Positions 24,242 through 32,787 of a DNA stretch of 64,000 nt are shown here, one piece after another. The stretch covers positions 164,894-228,893 of the forward strand of contig CAJTUI010000001.1 in the NCBI GenBank assembly GCA_910579705.1. Direction: 5' to 3'. Under the pieces are notes generated by a model that was given only the letters and a program-made list of their open reading frames with translations, was not told the origin of the DNA and ran no database searches. A program made the translations under genes and the position numbers. The DNA comes from an uncultured Christensenella sp. (GTDB lineage: Bacteria; Bacillota; Clostridia; Christensenellales; Borkfalkiaceae). Within the stretch, counting starts at the first letter, position 1. Each line of letters begins with the position of its first letter.

Positions 24242-25564
24242 TTATCTGCCGAAAAATTCGGCGTAAATTGCCTTGATACAGCGTTCGTAATCGTCGTTCT
24301 TCACGCCGACGACTATGTTAAGTTCGCTGGACCCCTGGTCTATCATTTTTATATTTATATCCGCCGCCGCTATCGCGTTGAAAAGGCGCGCGGAAGTTCC
24401 GACCGACGAGGACATTCCGTGACCGACGGTCGCGATAAGCGCTATGTTTTCGGTCACGCGGATTATATCGGGCTCTACCGAGTTCTTTATGCCTTCGAGA
24501 ATACGGCCCAGCTTGACGTCGTCTAATTCAGAGCTTTCTATAACGAGCGACATTGTGTCTATGCCCGATGGAATATGCTCGACAGGCACGCGCTCGTCCT
24601 CGATTACGGACAGAACTTTGCGTACGAAACCTATTTCACCGTTCATATGCGATTTCTCGATAAAGATAACGGTAAAATTCTTCTTGCCCGCTATGCCCGT
24701 AACCGTGCTGCCGTCGGGAACGTATCTGGAAGTGGGCACTATTACCGTTCCGCAGTCTTCGGGACGGAATGTGTTTTTTATATGTATGGGAATATTGGCT
24801 TTGCGCACGGGGAAAATGGATTCGCTGTGTAACACGTTCGCGCCCATATAGCTTAACTCTCTGAGTTCCTTATATGAAAGCGTGGCGATATTTCTGGGGC
24901 TGTCTACGATACGCGGGTCGCAGGCGAGAAAACCAGAAACGTCCGTCCAGTTTTCGTAAACGGTTGCATTGACCGCGCGCGCGACAATCGCGCCCGAAAT
25001 GTCCGAGCCGCCGCGCGAGAAAGTCTTTACCCTGCCGTCAAAGCCCTTGCCGTAAAACCCCGGCAACACCGCCCTCTCCGCGCCGACGACCGCCGCCGAT
25101 ACCGCTTTATACGTTTTTTCGCCGTCGAGCGAGCCGTTCTCTTTAAAGAAAATTACGTCCTCCGCGTCGATAAACCTTGCGCCGAGAAATTCCGCCGCAA
25201 TGCGCGCGGACAGGTATTCCCCGCGGGAGGCGGTGAAATCCGCGTCGCGCTCTTGCTTTATGCGCTCAAACGTTTCGTCGAGAACGCCGATTATCCCGTC
25301 GCCGAGGCCGAGCTGTGCCGCAATATCTGTAAAACGGTTGCGCACCGCCTTGAAGCTTTCCGTGCAGTCGCCCGTGTTTTTCAGTTCGTCAAAGCACGCG
25401 TAAAGCAAGTCGGTTACCTTGGTATCGCCCGAGTAACGTTTACCGGGGGCGGAAACGACGATATACCTGCGCTGCGGGTCGCTTTCGATTATTTTTGCTA
25501 CGTTTTTTATGACGCCGCCGTCCGACATAGACGTGCCGCCGAATTTACATACTTTCAATGACAT
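24242..25564 (-). CDS. lysC: Aspartate kinase
   Basis: Phosphorylates aspartate, the first step to lysine, threonine, methionine and diaminopimelate. The 440-residue protein has KFGGTSMSDG at the N-terminus, the catalytic region FSRGGSDISGAIVARA near residue 180, and two C-terminal ACT domains (about 300-440) including GMSSSVGTSARLFNAIAAADINIKMIDQ... region. It is of the monofunctional, ACT-regulated type. Feedback ligand (lysine or threonine) cannot be told. It sits 3 bases after the DUF1015 gene in the cdaA operon; no lysine riboswitch is visible. Confidence 0.94.
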   Translation of the reverse strand: MSLKVCKFGGTSMSDGGVIKNVAKIIESDPQRRYIVVSAPGKRYSGDTKVTDLLYACFDELKNTGDCTESFKAVRNRFTDIAAQLGLGDGIIGVLDETFERIKQERDADFTASRGEYLSARIAAEFLGARFIDAEDVIFFKENGSLDGEKTYKAVSAAVVGAERAVLPGFYGKGFDGRVKTFSRGGSDISGAIVARAVNATVYENWTDVSGFLACDPRIVDSPRNIATLSYKELRELSYMGANVLHSESIFPVRKANIPIHIKNTFRPEDCGTVIVPTSRYVPDGSTVTGIAGKKNFTVIFIEKSHMNGEIGFVRKVLSVIEDERVPVEHIPSGIDTMSLVIESSELDDVKLGRILEGIKNSVEPDIIRVTENIALIATVGHGMSSSVGTSARLFNAIAAADINIKMIDQGSSELNIVVGVKNDDYERCIKAIYAEFFGR

Positions 25565-25567
25565 TTT

Positions 25568-26734
25568 CTATTTTATTCTCTTTGCCTCTATATAATAGCG
25601 TTTCTCGTTTCCCTCGCCGAGAGAGAACGTTTTGCGCGGCAGTTTGCCGCCCTTATCGATAAGATAAAAAAATTCGTCCTTTCTTATCGCGGGCAATATC
25701 ACGCCCGCGCCGCCGCCCTTTGTCAGCTCTTTAAGCTCCGCGTCGCCGTGAATATAATCGGTTTCGCCGCCGTAAGTTGCATTGAAACGGGCGATATATT
25801 CGTCCAGCTTTCTTATTCCGCGCGGTATATCGTTATCGAACGGAACGGCGGAAGTTTGCCCGTTTACTACAAGATATGCAGTTTGCCCGCCTTCGGTTAT
25901 AAGTCCGCGGACAAATTCGTCCGTATGCTCCGTTTTTACGTAGCGGTGAATAGGACGGAAGTTAAGCGCGTTATCGTAAATATTTACCGCCTCGCATAGA
26001 GCGAACCGCGCGGGATGCACGGCCGCCTCCTCCGCCGTAAGCGATTTTTTTACGTTTTCCCAACAGGTCTTTGCCGTAGCGAGGGAATGATTGCCGTCGC
26101 CGACCGCAAACAGCGTTTCCCCGCCCTTTACGAGCGACAAAAAGGCGTTTAACACCTCTTGCGAATTTTCAATAAAGTAACCCTTTATATCCCCGCCGCC
26201 CATATTGAGCGTGAAATCGTAAAGCTTTCGACCGCGCTTTACGCTCTTTAAAACGGCGTTTTTATTGTCGTCGTACAAAAGCATTGCGTGCGGAAGTTCC
26301 AGCGGGGCGTGTTCGCGTATCGCGACGCGCGGCGGAATGCGTTCAAGAATAGTCGCCTCCGTGGAGCGTATAAGCGTTTTTGCGCCCTCTTCGAACGAGT
26401 AGTCCTCCAAATCGATTGCAAGCACAATACCCGTGCGCGTGCCCGAGGCCGTTGTGCGTTCCACGAGAACAAAACCCGCGGGCAGGGTTTTAAACACCCC
26501 GCTATTAAGATACGCCCGCATCGTACTGTTGATTTGTCCGATGCGGAACGCGGTATTATCTTTGAGATAAATTTCGGGATATATTAAATTCAGCGCGCTT
26601 ACCTTGTCTTTGACAAGGCCCTCGACCTCGCGCCAGTAGCCGTAGTCGGAAGTGAACTGGTCGCACGCATTGACCGCCCAGACAGACATATCCGCGTCGG
26701 CGGGCAGTAAAATTTCTGGAATTGAAATCACCAT
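25568..26734 (-). CDS. DUF1015 family protein
   Basis: A 388-residue soluble protein of the DUF1015 family. The hallmark usually written ADGHHR appears as VGDGNHSLATAKTC near residue 215, and the N-terminus has the family pattern VNACDQFTSDYGYW. The biochemical function of the family is not established; it is widespread in anaerobes. No signal peptide or membrane segment is seen. The gene begins 3 bases after a 36-residue CdaR-like stub and ends 3 bases before the aspartate kinase gene, without ribosome-binding sites, so translation is probably coupled along the operon. Confidence 0.85.
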   Translation of the reverse strand: MVISIPEILLPADADMSVWAVNACDQFTSDYGYWREVEGLVKDKVSALNLIYPEIYLKDNTAFRIGQINSTMRAYLNSGVFKTLPAGFVLVERTTASGTRTGIVLAIDLEDYSFEEGAKTLIRSTEATILERIPPRVAIREHAPLELPHAMLLYDDNKNAVLKSVKRGRKLYDFTLNMGGGDIKGYFIENSQEVLNAFLSLVKGGETLFAVGDGNHSLATAKTCWENVKKSLTAEEAAVHPARFALCEAVNIYDNALNFRPIHRYVKTEHTDEFVRGLITEGGQTAYLVVNGQTSAVPFDNDIPRGIRKLDEYIARFNATYGGETDYIHGDAELKELTKGGGAGVILPAIRKDEFFYLIDKGGKLPRKTFSLGEGNEKRYYIEAKRIK

Positions 26735-26737
26735 AGC

Positions 26738-26848
26738 TTACTGAATGTTCAAAAGCACTACCGTAACCGCCGCGATTGCAACGGCCAGTAATTTCAAAGG
26801 TATGTTGGTAGTGAAAAAATCTTTTAAAAACTTTCCTATCTTCTTCAT
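26738..26848 (-). CDS. 36-residue membrane stub resembling the CdaR N-terminus
   Basis: A complete frame of 36 residues: a basic start (MKKIGKFLKDFF), then TTNIPLKLLAVAIAAV and a short hydrophobic end. CdaR (YbbR) proteins, the usual partners of CdaA encoded just after it, begin with the same kind of segment (a basic start, N-I-x-L-K-L-L-A and one membrane helix) before their extracellular YbbR repeats. Here only that segment remains and the next gene is DUF1015. It lies 12 bases after cdaA and 3 before DUF1015, in the right place for CdaR. It is either a decayed cdaR or a functional microprotein that touches CdaA in the membrane. No ribosome-binding site is obvious. Confidence 0.6.
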   Translation of the reverse strand: MKKIGKFLKDFFTTNIPLKLLAVAIAAVTVVLLNIQ

Positions 26849-26860
26849 AATGTTATCCGT

Positions 26861-27676
26861 TTACGCCTCCGCCGTTAAATCCGACCAGTAATAATCGCTA
26901 AGCGCCTCTTTTATGTCGGTTGCATCCGCGTACTTCTTCTTTATCGCGCCGTTTTTGACGATCGAGATTATGCCCGTTTCCTCGGATACGACTATCGCCG
27001 TAACGCTTGCGACCATAGTCACGCCCAGCGCCGCGCGGTGGCGGCTGCCCATTTCCTTGGGAAGTTTATCGTCCTGCGCGAGGGGCAGGAAACAGCCCGC
27101 CGCATAGAGTTTGTTTCCCTCTATTACCAGCGCGCCGTCGTGAAGGGGCGCCTTGGGATAGAATACCGCCTCCACCATCTGCGAGGTTATCTGCGCGTTT
27201 ATCACCGTGCCGCTCTCGATAATGCCTTCGGGCAGGTTGTCGTTGGAAAGAACGATAAGCGCGCCGATGTCGTTTTTGGACATATTCTGGACGGCGCGGA
27301 CGATTTCGTCCATAATGAGCTCCACCCCGGTAACCGTAACGGGTTCCGCCTTGCTCTTTTTAATTCCCGAGTCGAGAATGGAGCGTTTGATTTCGGTATG
27401 AAACATAGTAAAGACGAGCAGCGCCGTCATTGCGATTACTATGAAGAGCACGCCGGAGCTTATTTCTGCCGAGAACGCCAGTACGACGCCCGTGAAAAGT
27501 ATGAAAAATATCGTTATTCCGATAAACTTGTCGGCCTTGTTGTTTTTGAGAACCTTAAACATAAGGTAGTACAAAACCGACAAAAGTATAAGCTGTAAAA
27601 CGTAGGTCAACCACGACCCGGAAAAGTCCGCGCCGAATTTTTTGATATTCTCAATAAAAGCAGTCCAGCTTGCCAT
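26861..27676 (-). CDS. cdaA: Diadenylate cyclase CdaA
   Basis: Membrane-bound synthase of cyclic di-AMP, the second messenger for potassium and osmotic homeostasis and cell-wall integrity. The 271-residue protein has three N-terminal membrane helices (about residues 22-95) and a DisA_N/DAC domain with both catalytic motifs, HDGALVI and GSRHRAALGV. AAGGAGA-like GGAGAT precedes the ATG. Downstream in the operon, cdaR is reduced to a stub, and glmM, its usual third gene, is absent; DUF1015 and aspartate kinase follow instead. Confidence 0.96.
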   Translation of the reverse strand: MASWTAFIENIKKFGADFSGSWLTYVLQLILLSVLYYLMFKVLKNNKADKFIGITIFFILFTGVVLAFSAEISSGVLFIVIAMTALLVFTMFHTEIKRSILDSGIKKSKAEPVTVTGVELIMDEIVRAVQNMSKNDIGALIVLSNDNLPEGIIESGTVINAQITSQMVEAVFYPKAPLHDGALVIEGNKLYAAGCFLPLAQDDKLPKEMGSRHRAALGVTMVASVTAIVVSEETGIISIVKNGAIKKKYADATDIKEALSDYYWSDLTAEA

Positions 27677-27689
27677 TTTTTATCTCCGC

Positions 27690-27714
27690 GTAAATGTCTA
27701 CATTTACTATTATA
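27690..27714 (-). promoter_or_regulatory. cdaA promoter with operator-like palindrome at the start site
   Basis: A -10 TATAAT (27709-27714) is followed by the inverted repeat GTAAATGT-AG-ACATTTAC (27690-27707), two perfect 8-bp arms covering the expected transcription start and first transcribed bases. The -35 (TTTATT at 27732-27737) is weak. The position fits a repressor site; the regulator is unknown. Confidence 0.55.
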
Positions 27715-27762
27715 TAAGTTTAGCGAAAAAAAATAAAGCGTTTATAACCTTTTTATTTGGTA

Positions 27763-28737
27763 TTAACCGAAAAATATTTTGTTGTTTACGTTCTGCAACG
27801 CGCTCTGCGGCGTACAGCGGCCGCACTTGATATCCGAAAGCGCCGAATACGTGCATTTAACGAGCGCGGACAACCTCTCTTCGCCTATCGCGCGGGCCTG
27901 CTCGCGGCTCTTTTTCACGCCGTATTCCTTCATTTTGAGAAGGCTTGCAAGCGCCGCGTCGCTCTCGTTTGACAAGGCTATCGCAAGCAGGTTTTTGAAG
28001 TACGAAAACAGCCCCGCAATCACGCTTGTTTCGTCGCCGGATTTGCGGCACAGCTCCGACTGGATTTCGAGAAACTTGTCGTTGTCGCGCCGCGAAACGG
28101 CGTTCGTCATTTCGTAAATGCGGTAATCCGCGTCCTTGTACACAAGATTGTCTACCTCTTCGCGGGTAAGCGTTCCGCCGCCCTTGTAATCGATTAACTT
28201 TTCGACTTCCAGCGCAACGCGCGACATATTGCAAAGACAGTATCTCGCAATAAGCGTGCATACGTCCACGGGCGCGTTTATCTGCGCGCGCCTGAACGTG
28301 AGATACGCCCATTTCGCCACAGTTTCCTCGTCCGCGCGGGAGCAGTCTATATAAGTCACGCTCTTGCGGCGCTTTAAGTCCACGCCCTTTCTGCTCTCGG
28401 GATTGACTATTATGAGTATGGTCGTCGACGGAAAATTATCGAAGATATTTTTAAGGTATTGCTCGTATTCGTGCTCGGACGGATAAAACGAACTCACCTT
28501 TATAATACGCTTTTCCGCCATAAACGGAAAGCTTTCCAGCGCGGAAGTGAGCGTTGTAAGCGCGCCGCCTTTAAGCGTTTCGCCGTCGAACGAAGTAAAA
28601 TTGAGTTCGGGCATTTGCAGAAACGCGGCCTTTATCGCCTCTTCGCCCTTCATTCTGAAATACGCGTCGTCGCCTTCCAGAAGATAGATACCGCGCGCGC
28701 CCTGCGCCAAATCGTTTTTAAGTTCGGTATATTTCAT
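27763..28737 (-). CDS. holA: DNA polymerase III delta subunit
   Basis: Clamp-loader subunit that opens the beta sliding clamp. The 324-residue protein has the usual N-terminal IYLLEGDDAYF motif, a degenerate AAA+ core (SALESFPFMAEKRIIKV, FPSTTILIIVNP), and the helical collar domain at the end (IYEMTNAVSRRDNDKFLEI). Sequence divergence is normal for HolA. It is the third gene of the mnmE-lysR-holA run, 24 bases after the LysR gene, with AGGA upstream of the ATG. Confidence 0.93.
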   Translation of the reverse strand: MKYTELKNDLAQGARGIYLLEGDDAYFRMKGEEAIKAAFLQMPELNFTSFDGETLKGGALTTLTSALESFPFMAEKRIIKVSSFYPSEHEYEQYLKNIFDNFPSTTILIIVNPESRKGVDLKRRKSVTYIDCSRADEETVAKWAYLTFRRAQINAPVDVCTLIARYCLCNMSRVALEVEKLIDYKGGGTLTREEVDNLVYKDADYRIYEMTNAVSRRDNDKFLEIQSELCRKSGDETSVIAGLFSYFKNLLAIALSNESDAALASLLKMKEYGVKKSREQARAIGEERLSALVKCTYSALSDIKCGRCTPQSALQNVNNKIFFG

Positions 28738-28761
28738 AATGCAATCCTCGCAACAAACGGC

Positions 28762-29640
28762 TTACGGAAACAGTTTTAAAAACTGTTTCAAAGCATAAGG
28801 TATCTGCGCGTTCTTCCGCACCGCTATGCCGACGCCGCGCACCGGCAGCGCGGGCAGGGTATTGAGCACGCAAAGGCTGCCCTTTTCCAGCTGTTCGGCG
28901 CAATACTCGCGCGGAACGCAACCCACGCCCATTCCCTTTTCCGCAAGCTTAATCATCAAATCCCAGTTGGAAACCTCCACGTCCGGCCGCAACTCCACGC
29001 CGTGGGCGCTTAAAAACGCCGAAAGCGCGCGGCGGGCTATCGTGTTTTCCTCTATAAACAACAGCGGGAAATCCTGTAACCGTTTCAAAGGTATTTCTCC
29101 GTTTACAAGCCCCGAATACTTTCCGCCCGCGACGAACACGTCGTGCAGAAGGCTTACCGTGTCGAGAAACTTTACGTCCTTGTCCTCGGCGGGAAGATTG
29201 ACGAAAGCCACGTCGCACCCGCCCTCTTTGAGTATCTCCATCGTCCGCGGCGAGGTTGAAGAAATGAGCTCGAATCCGACCGCGGGATACGCGGCGCTGA
29301 ACGCCGCTATCTTATCCGCGAGCACGTGCGAAAATATCGAATCTGTCGCGCCGATACGTATTGTGCCCGAAACCGTCGTTTTAAGCTCCGTTATGCCCGT
29401 TTCCGCCTGCTCTATAAGCGCGAGCGCGCTCTCCACTTTCTTATATATAAGCTTGCCGCCCGCGGAAAGTTCCATACCCCTGTGCGTGCGGTTGAAGAGC
29501 GATACGCCCAGCAATTGCTCCAACTGTTTTACGGACTGAGATACGGCGGGCTGGGATATGTACAGCTCCTGCGCGGCTTTGGTGAGCGAACCGCATTTCG
29601 CGACCGTGAAAAACACCCTGTAAAGTTCCAGATTTACCAT
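28762..29640 (-). CDS. LysR-family transcriptional regulator
   Basis: A 292-residue LTTR. Residues 1-60 are the winged helix-turn-helix (FFTVAKCGSLTKAAQELYISQPAVSQSVKQ), followed by a linker helix and a periplasmic-binding-like effector domain (about 90-290, starting IRIGATDSIFSHVL). It begins one base after the mnmE stop codon (TGATATG), so it is in an operon with a tRNA-modification GTPase and a clamp-loader gene, which is unusual because LysR genes normally stand divergent from their target. No obvious target operon is adjacent. The ligand is unknown. Confidence 0.93.
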   Translation of the reverse strand: MVNLELYRVFFTVAKCGSLTKAAQELYISQPAVSQSVKQLEQLLGVSLFNRTHRGMELSAGGKLIYKKVESALALIEQAETGITELKTTVSGTIRIGATDSIFSHVLADKIAAFSAAYPAVGFELISSTSPRTMEILKEGGCDVAFVNLPAEDKDVKFLDTVSLLHDVFVAGGKYSGLVNGEIPLKRLQDFPLLFIEENTIARRALSAFLSAHGVELRPDVEVSNWDLMIKLAEKGMGVGCVPREYCAEQLEKGSLCVLNTLPALPVRGVGIAVRKNAQIPYALKQFLKLFP

Positions 29641-29641
29641 A

Positions 29642-30946
29642 TCACTTACCCACGCAGAATTTTTCGAATACAGTGTTTATAATGCTCTCGTTTGCGGTTT
29701 CGCCCGTTATTTCGCCGAGGTAATCCCAAGCGTCTTTAAGGTCGATTGCAATCACGTCCGCGGTAAACGCCGCAGCATTTTGTATCGCGCTGTCAAGCGC
29801 CGCGGCCGCGTTTGAAAGGGCGCGGTAATGACGCTCTTCGATAATAAACGCTTTGTCGAGCGAAAGCTCTCCCACGGTCTTTTGAGAAATGAGGTTTTTA
29901 AGCTCTTCAAGCCCCTCGCCCGTTCGCGCCGAAACGACCGCGTCGTACTCGCCGTCGGGCGGATTGACGTCGCATTTATTGAAAACGCGTATCACTTCCC
30001 CCGCGCGCTCGGTTTGCGCCTCGCCTTTGCCGTCGGTTACCGAAAGTATCAGATCCGCGGACGAGATTATCTTTTTTGCGCGTTCTATGCCGATACTTTC
30101 GACAACGCCCGCGCGTTCGCGTATCCCCGCGGTGTCCGTGAAATTGAATTTTACGCCGTTTATTTCCACCGCGCCCTCAACCGCGTCGCGCGTTGTTCCC
30201 GCCTCGGGCGACACAATCGCCTTGTCGTAGCCCAAAAGCGCGTTCAAAAGCGAGCTTTTTCCCGTATTGGGCTTGCCGCAAATAGCGACAGATACGCCGT
30301 CCTTTACCTTTCTGCCGCAGGAGTACGAGGCCGCAAGCTTGTTTATTTTTTCAGAAAGCGTTTTGACGCAACCGAAAATTTTCTGCTCGTTCACGCCGTC
30401 GAGGTCCTCCTCGGGATAGTCGGAGTTTGCGGCGATTTCCGCGAGAATTTCCGTAAGTTCGGCTTGAAGCAGCCTGATTTTTTGCGTAAGTTCTTCGTTG
30501 TAGAGCATACTGCCCGCGCGGAGCACCGCAAGGCTTTCCGCGTTTATCATATCTATCATACCCTCCGCGGAAGAGAGGGAAAGTTTTCCGTTTATGAAAG
30601 CGCGGCGCGTAAACTCGCCCTTTTCGGCCGCGCGCGCGCCCAGCGCCCAGCTCCTCGATAAAATGCCGCGGGCTATCTGCACGCCGCCGTGGCAATGGAA
30701 CTCCACCACGTCTTCGCCCGTGAACGATTTGGGCGCCTTGAAATACACGCACATACCGAAATCGGTAAACCCGCCGCCGTCCGTCTTACCCGCGTACATC
30801 ATATTTGGTATAAAGTTTTTGACCGCCGTTCTGCCCGCGGGCGAAAACATCTTTTCTGCTATATCCAGCGCGCCCTCGCCGCTCAGCCTTATAACGGCCA
30901 CGCCGCCCGTGCCCGCGGCGGTTGAAATTGCGGATATTACTTCCAT
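29642..30946 (-). CDS. mnmE: tRNA modification GTPase MnmE
   Basis: With MnmG it installs 5-carboxymethylaminomethyl groups on U34 of tRNAs. The 434-residue protein has the N-terminal formyl-THF-binding domain (about 1-115, including FKAPKSFTGEDVVEFHCHGG), a helical domain, an inserted G domain with GKPNTGKSS, DTAGIRE and NKCD, and the C-terminal catalytic cysteine in the final CVGK. GAGGAG before the ATG supports the start. A strong promoter lies directly upstream. It is slightly shorter than the E. coli protein (454), within the family range. Confidence 0.97.
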   Translation of the reverse strand: MEVISAISTAAGTGGVAVIRLSGEGALDIAEKMFSPAGRTAVKNFIPNMMYAGKTDGGGFTDFGMCVYFKAPKSFTGEDVVEFHCHGGVQIARGILSRSWALGARAAEKGEFTRRAFINGKLSLSSAEGMIDMINAESLAVLRAGSMLYNEELTQKIRLLQAELTEILAEIAANSDYPEEDLDGVNEQKIFGCVKTLSEKINKLAASYSCGRKVKDGVSVAICGKPNTGKSSLLNALLGYDKAIVSPEAGTTRDAVEGAVEINGVKFNFTDTAGIRERAGVVESIGIERAKKIISSADLILSVTDGKGEAQTERAGEVIRVFNKCDVNPPDGEYDAVVSARTGEGLEELKNLISQKTVGELSLDKAFIIEERHYRALSNAAAALDSAIQNAAAFTADVIAIDLKDAWDYLGEITGETANESIINTVFEKFCVGK

Positions 30947-30985
30947 AACTGCTCCTCGGTATAATCTGTGCTTATACCTAAAACA

Positions 30986-31014
30986 ATTATAGCACTTTAA
31001 CGCAGAGCGCGCAA
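30986..31014 (-). promoter_or_regulatory. Promoter of mnmE-lysR-holA
   Basis: Minus strand TTGCGC (31009-31014), 17 bases, TATAAT (30986-30991). It abuts the T run of the preceding terminator. Confidence 0.82.
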
Positions 31015-31043
31015 CAAAAAAGGGCGCGGTATTCGCGCGCCCT
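31015..31043 (-). terminator. Terminator after the membrane-protein gene
   Basis: A G/C-rich stem (GGGCGCG with CGCGCCC, loop around GAATAC) followed on the minus strand by six T. It begins about 12 bases after the stop codon of the gene at 31055. Confidence 0.88.
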
Positions 31044-31054
31044 TAAATATTATT

Positions 31055-31918
31055 TCAGTCGTTGAAATCGTCGAACGGAGAACCTCCGCCGTTGCCCGAA
31101 CCGCCGAGGTCGCCGAAAGGGTCTTCGGGTTTTACGCCCGTGTCGCCGGAGCGGCCATCATAGGGGTCTTTATAGCCCGAAGGGCCGTCGTAAGGATTAC
31201 GATTATAGGGGTTCTGGTTTACTGTCTGCTGATACTGCTGATACATACGGTATTGCCTTGCCTGCTCGCCGCGGACGAAGTCCCTGTAATTGACGCCGCG
31301 GTTGTTGCGGACGACGAAAAACAGAATGCCCTGTATGGGAAAAAGCACGCTTGCGAGAGTGAATATGACGTATCTGCGGCTTGCATAGGTCTGGAAAAAG
31401 CATATTAGAAGGCTTACTTCCAGAAGAAGATATATTATGCTGAGCGTGCTCAGTATATATCTGTCCATATAGTTGTACATCCACGCCGCCCAGTTAAGCT
31501 CCACGGGAACGTTTTCGAGATAGTATTCGCGGTATTTCGCGCCCGTGACCGTTTCCCTGACCGTAAAAGTTTCGTAGTCGATAACCTTTGCGCAAGCGAC
31601 GAAATACAGCACGTACAGCGAGAAAAGCGCCGCTTCGAGCACGGCGGCCGCAATGCCTATCTTTTTGGTGTCTATGTTATAAAATTTATTTTTCTGCGCG
31701 CATACGCCGATGTAGTAAGTGTTTAAAAACGGCACGAACGCCATCCATTTGTTTTTATAGCCCTCGCGCGAGGCGATTACAAACAACGCTATCGCCTGAA
31801 AAATGAATACTATCGCGAAACACAAGCCGCCTATCAAAAACTGCACCCACGCCACTACGGATGCGCCAAACATCGAAGCTATCGTAGAATATATCGAAGC
31901 GTATTCGAAAAAATCCAT
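31055..31918 (-). CDS. Membrane protein with Asn/Pro/Tyr-Gly-Asp rich tail, function unknown
   Basis: A 287-residue protein not recognised as a named family. It has about five to six hydrophobic segments within residues 1-210 (for example FLIGGLCFAIVFIFQAIALF and LSIIYLLLEVSLLICFF) and a hydrophilic tail from about 215 with NPYNRNPYDG-like repeats, then Gly/Asp-rich sequence ending PFDDFND. Membrane domain plus a tyrosine/asparagine/glycine-rich tail resembles DUF805- or DUF5684-like proteins, but I cannot assign it. AAGGGG five bases before the ATG supports the start. It has its own terminator and is a single-gene unit. Confidence 0.75.
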   Translation of the reverse strand: MDFFEYASIYSTIASMFGASVVAWVQFLIGGLCFAIVFIFQAIALFVIASREGYKNKWMAFVPFLNTYYIGVCAQKNKFYNIDTKKIGIAAAVLEAALFSLYVLYFVACAKVIDYETFTVRETVTGAKYREYYLENVPVELNWAAWMYNYMDRYILSTLSIIYLLLEVSLLICFFQTYASRRYVIFTLASVLFPIQGILFFVVRNNRGVNYRDFVRGEQARQYRMYQQYQQTVNQNPYNRNPYDGPSGYKDPYDGRSGDTGVKPEDPFGDLGGSGNGGGSPFDDFND

Positions 31919-32025
31919 ATAAACCCCTTTTAATTTACACGTTTTATTATATTGTCCGTATATGGAAAAAATAAAATCGCTTTGTGAAAATATTGTAAAA
32001 TCAGTTTATCGCGCGGAGAAATTTT

Positions 32026-32787
32026 TTACCCGAAAAGGTCGATTCCGTAATCCACGCTTTCGAGCGTTAAGCCGTTTGCGGGCATAGTCTTGCCCACCGC
32101 GTTCCTGTCGCCCGTTTCGAGCGAGCGCTTTATATCCGCGTCCGTAAGCCTGCCCGCCGCATAGTACAGCATAGTCCCCGCGAGCGTGCGCACCATATTA
32201 TATAAAAACCCGTTGCCGGTAACGTACAAAGCTATATCCGTGCCGCCCCGCCTTTCGCTTATTTCGACCCTGACCGAATATACCGTCCTTACGGTCGTCT
32301 TCACCTGAGAGCCCGCCGCGCAGTACGCTTTGAAATCGTGCTCGCCGCAAAAGTATTCGGCGGCTCTTTTCAGTTTACCGAAGTCGATACCATACTTTAT
32401 CCACACCGAATACCTGTCCTTTAACGGACGGCGGCGCGGCGAGAGATAACAGCGGTAACAATACGTCTTTTTCTTTGCGGAATTCACTGCGTCGAACCCG
32501 TAGGGCGCTATGGCCGAGCGAAGTACGCTTATGTCCTCGGGAAGTCTGAAATTGAGCGCGTCGGCAATCTTTTCGGGCGGTATGGAAGTATCCGCGTCGA
32601 AATGACAGACCTGTGCCGCGGCGTGCACGCCGCTGTCCGTCCTGCCGCTGGCCGTAACGCATACTCTGCAACCGAGCGCGTCCTGAAGGGCCGCGGTCAG
32701 TTTTTCCTGTACGGTGACGGCGTTTTTCTGGATCTGCCAGCCGCCGTACTCCGTTCCGTCGTATTCGATAAGCAAGGCGTATCTCAT
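32026..32787 (-). CDS. truA: tRNA pseudouridine(38-40) synthase TruA
   Basis: Isomerises uridines 38-40 in the tRNA anticodon arm. The 253-residue protein starts at 32787 with MRYALLIEYDGTEYGGWQ, the classic TruA N-terminus; the catalytic aspartate is in ASGRTDSGVHA near residue 52. The frame stays open upstream for 130 codons, but that is inside ecfT. The ATG overlaps the ecfT stop by one base (TGATG). truA after the ecfA-ecfT genes is a well-known Firmicutes arrangement. Confidence 0.97.
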   Translation of the reverse strand: MRYALLIEYDGTEYGGWQIQKNAVTVQEKLTAALQDALGCRVCVTASGRTDSGVHAAAQVCHFDADTSIPPEKIADALNFRLPEDISVLRSAIAPYGFDAVNSAKKKTYCYRCYLSPRRRPLKDRYSVWIKYGIDFGKLKRAAEYFCGEHDFKAYCAAGSQVKTTVRTVYSVRVEISERRGGTDIALYVTGNGFLYNMVRTLAGTMLYYAAGRLTDADIKRSLETGDRNAVGKTMPANGLTLESVDYGIDLFG

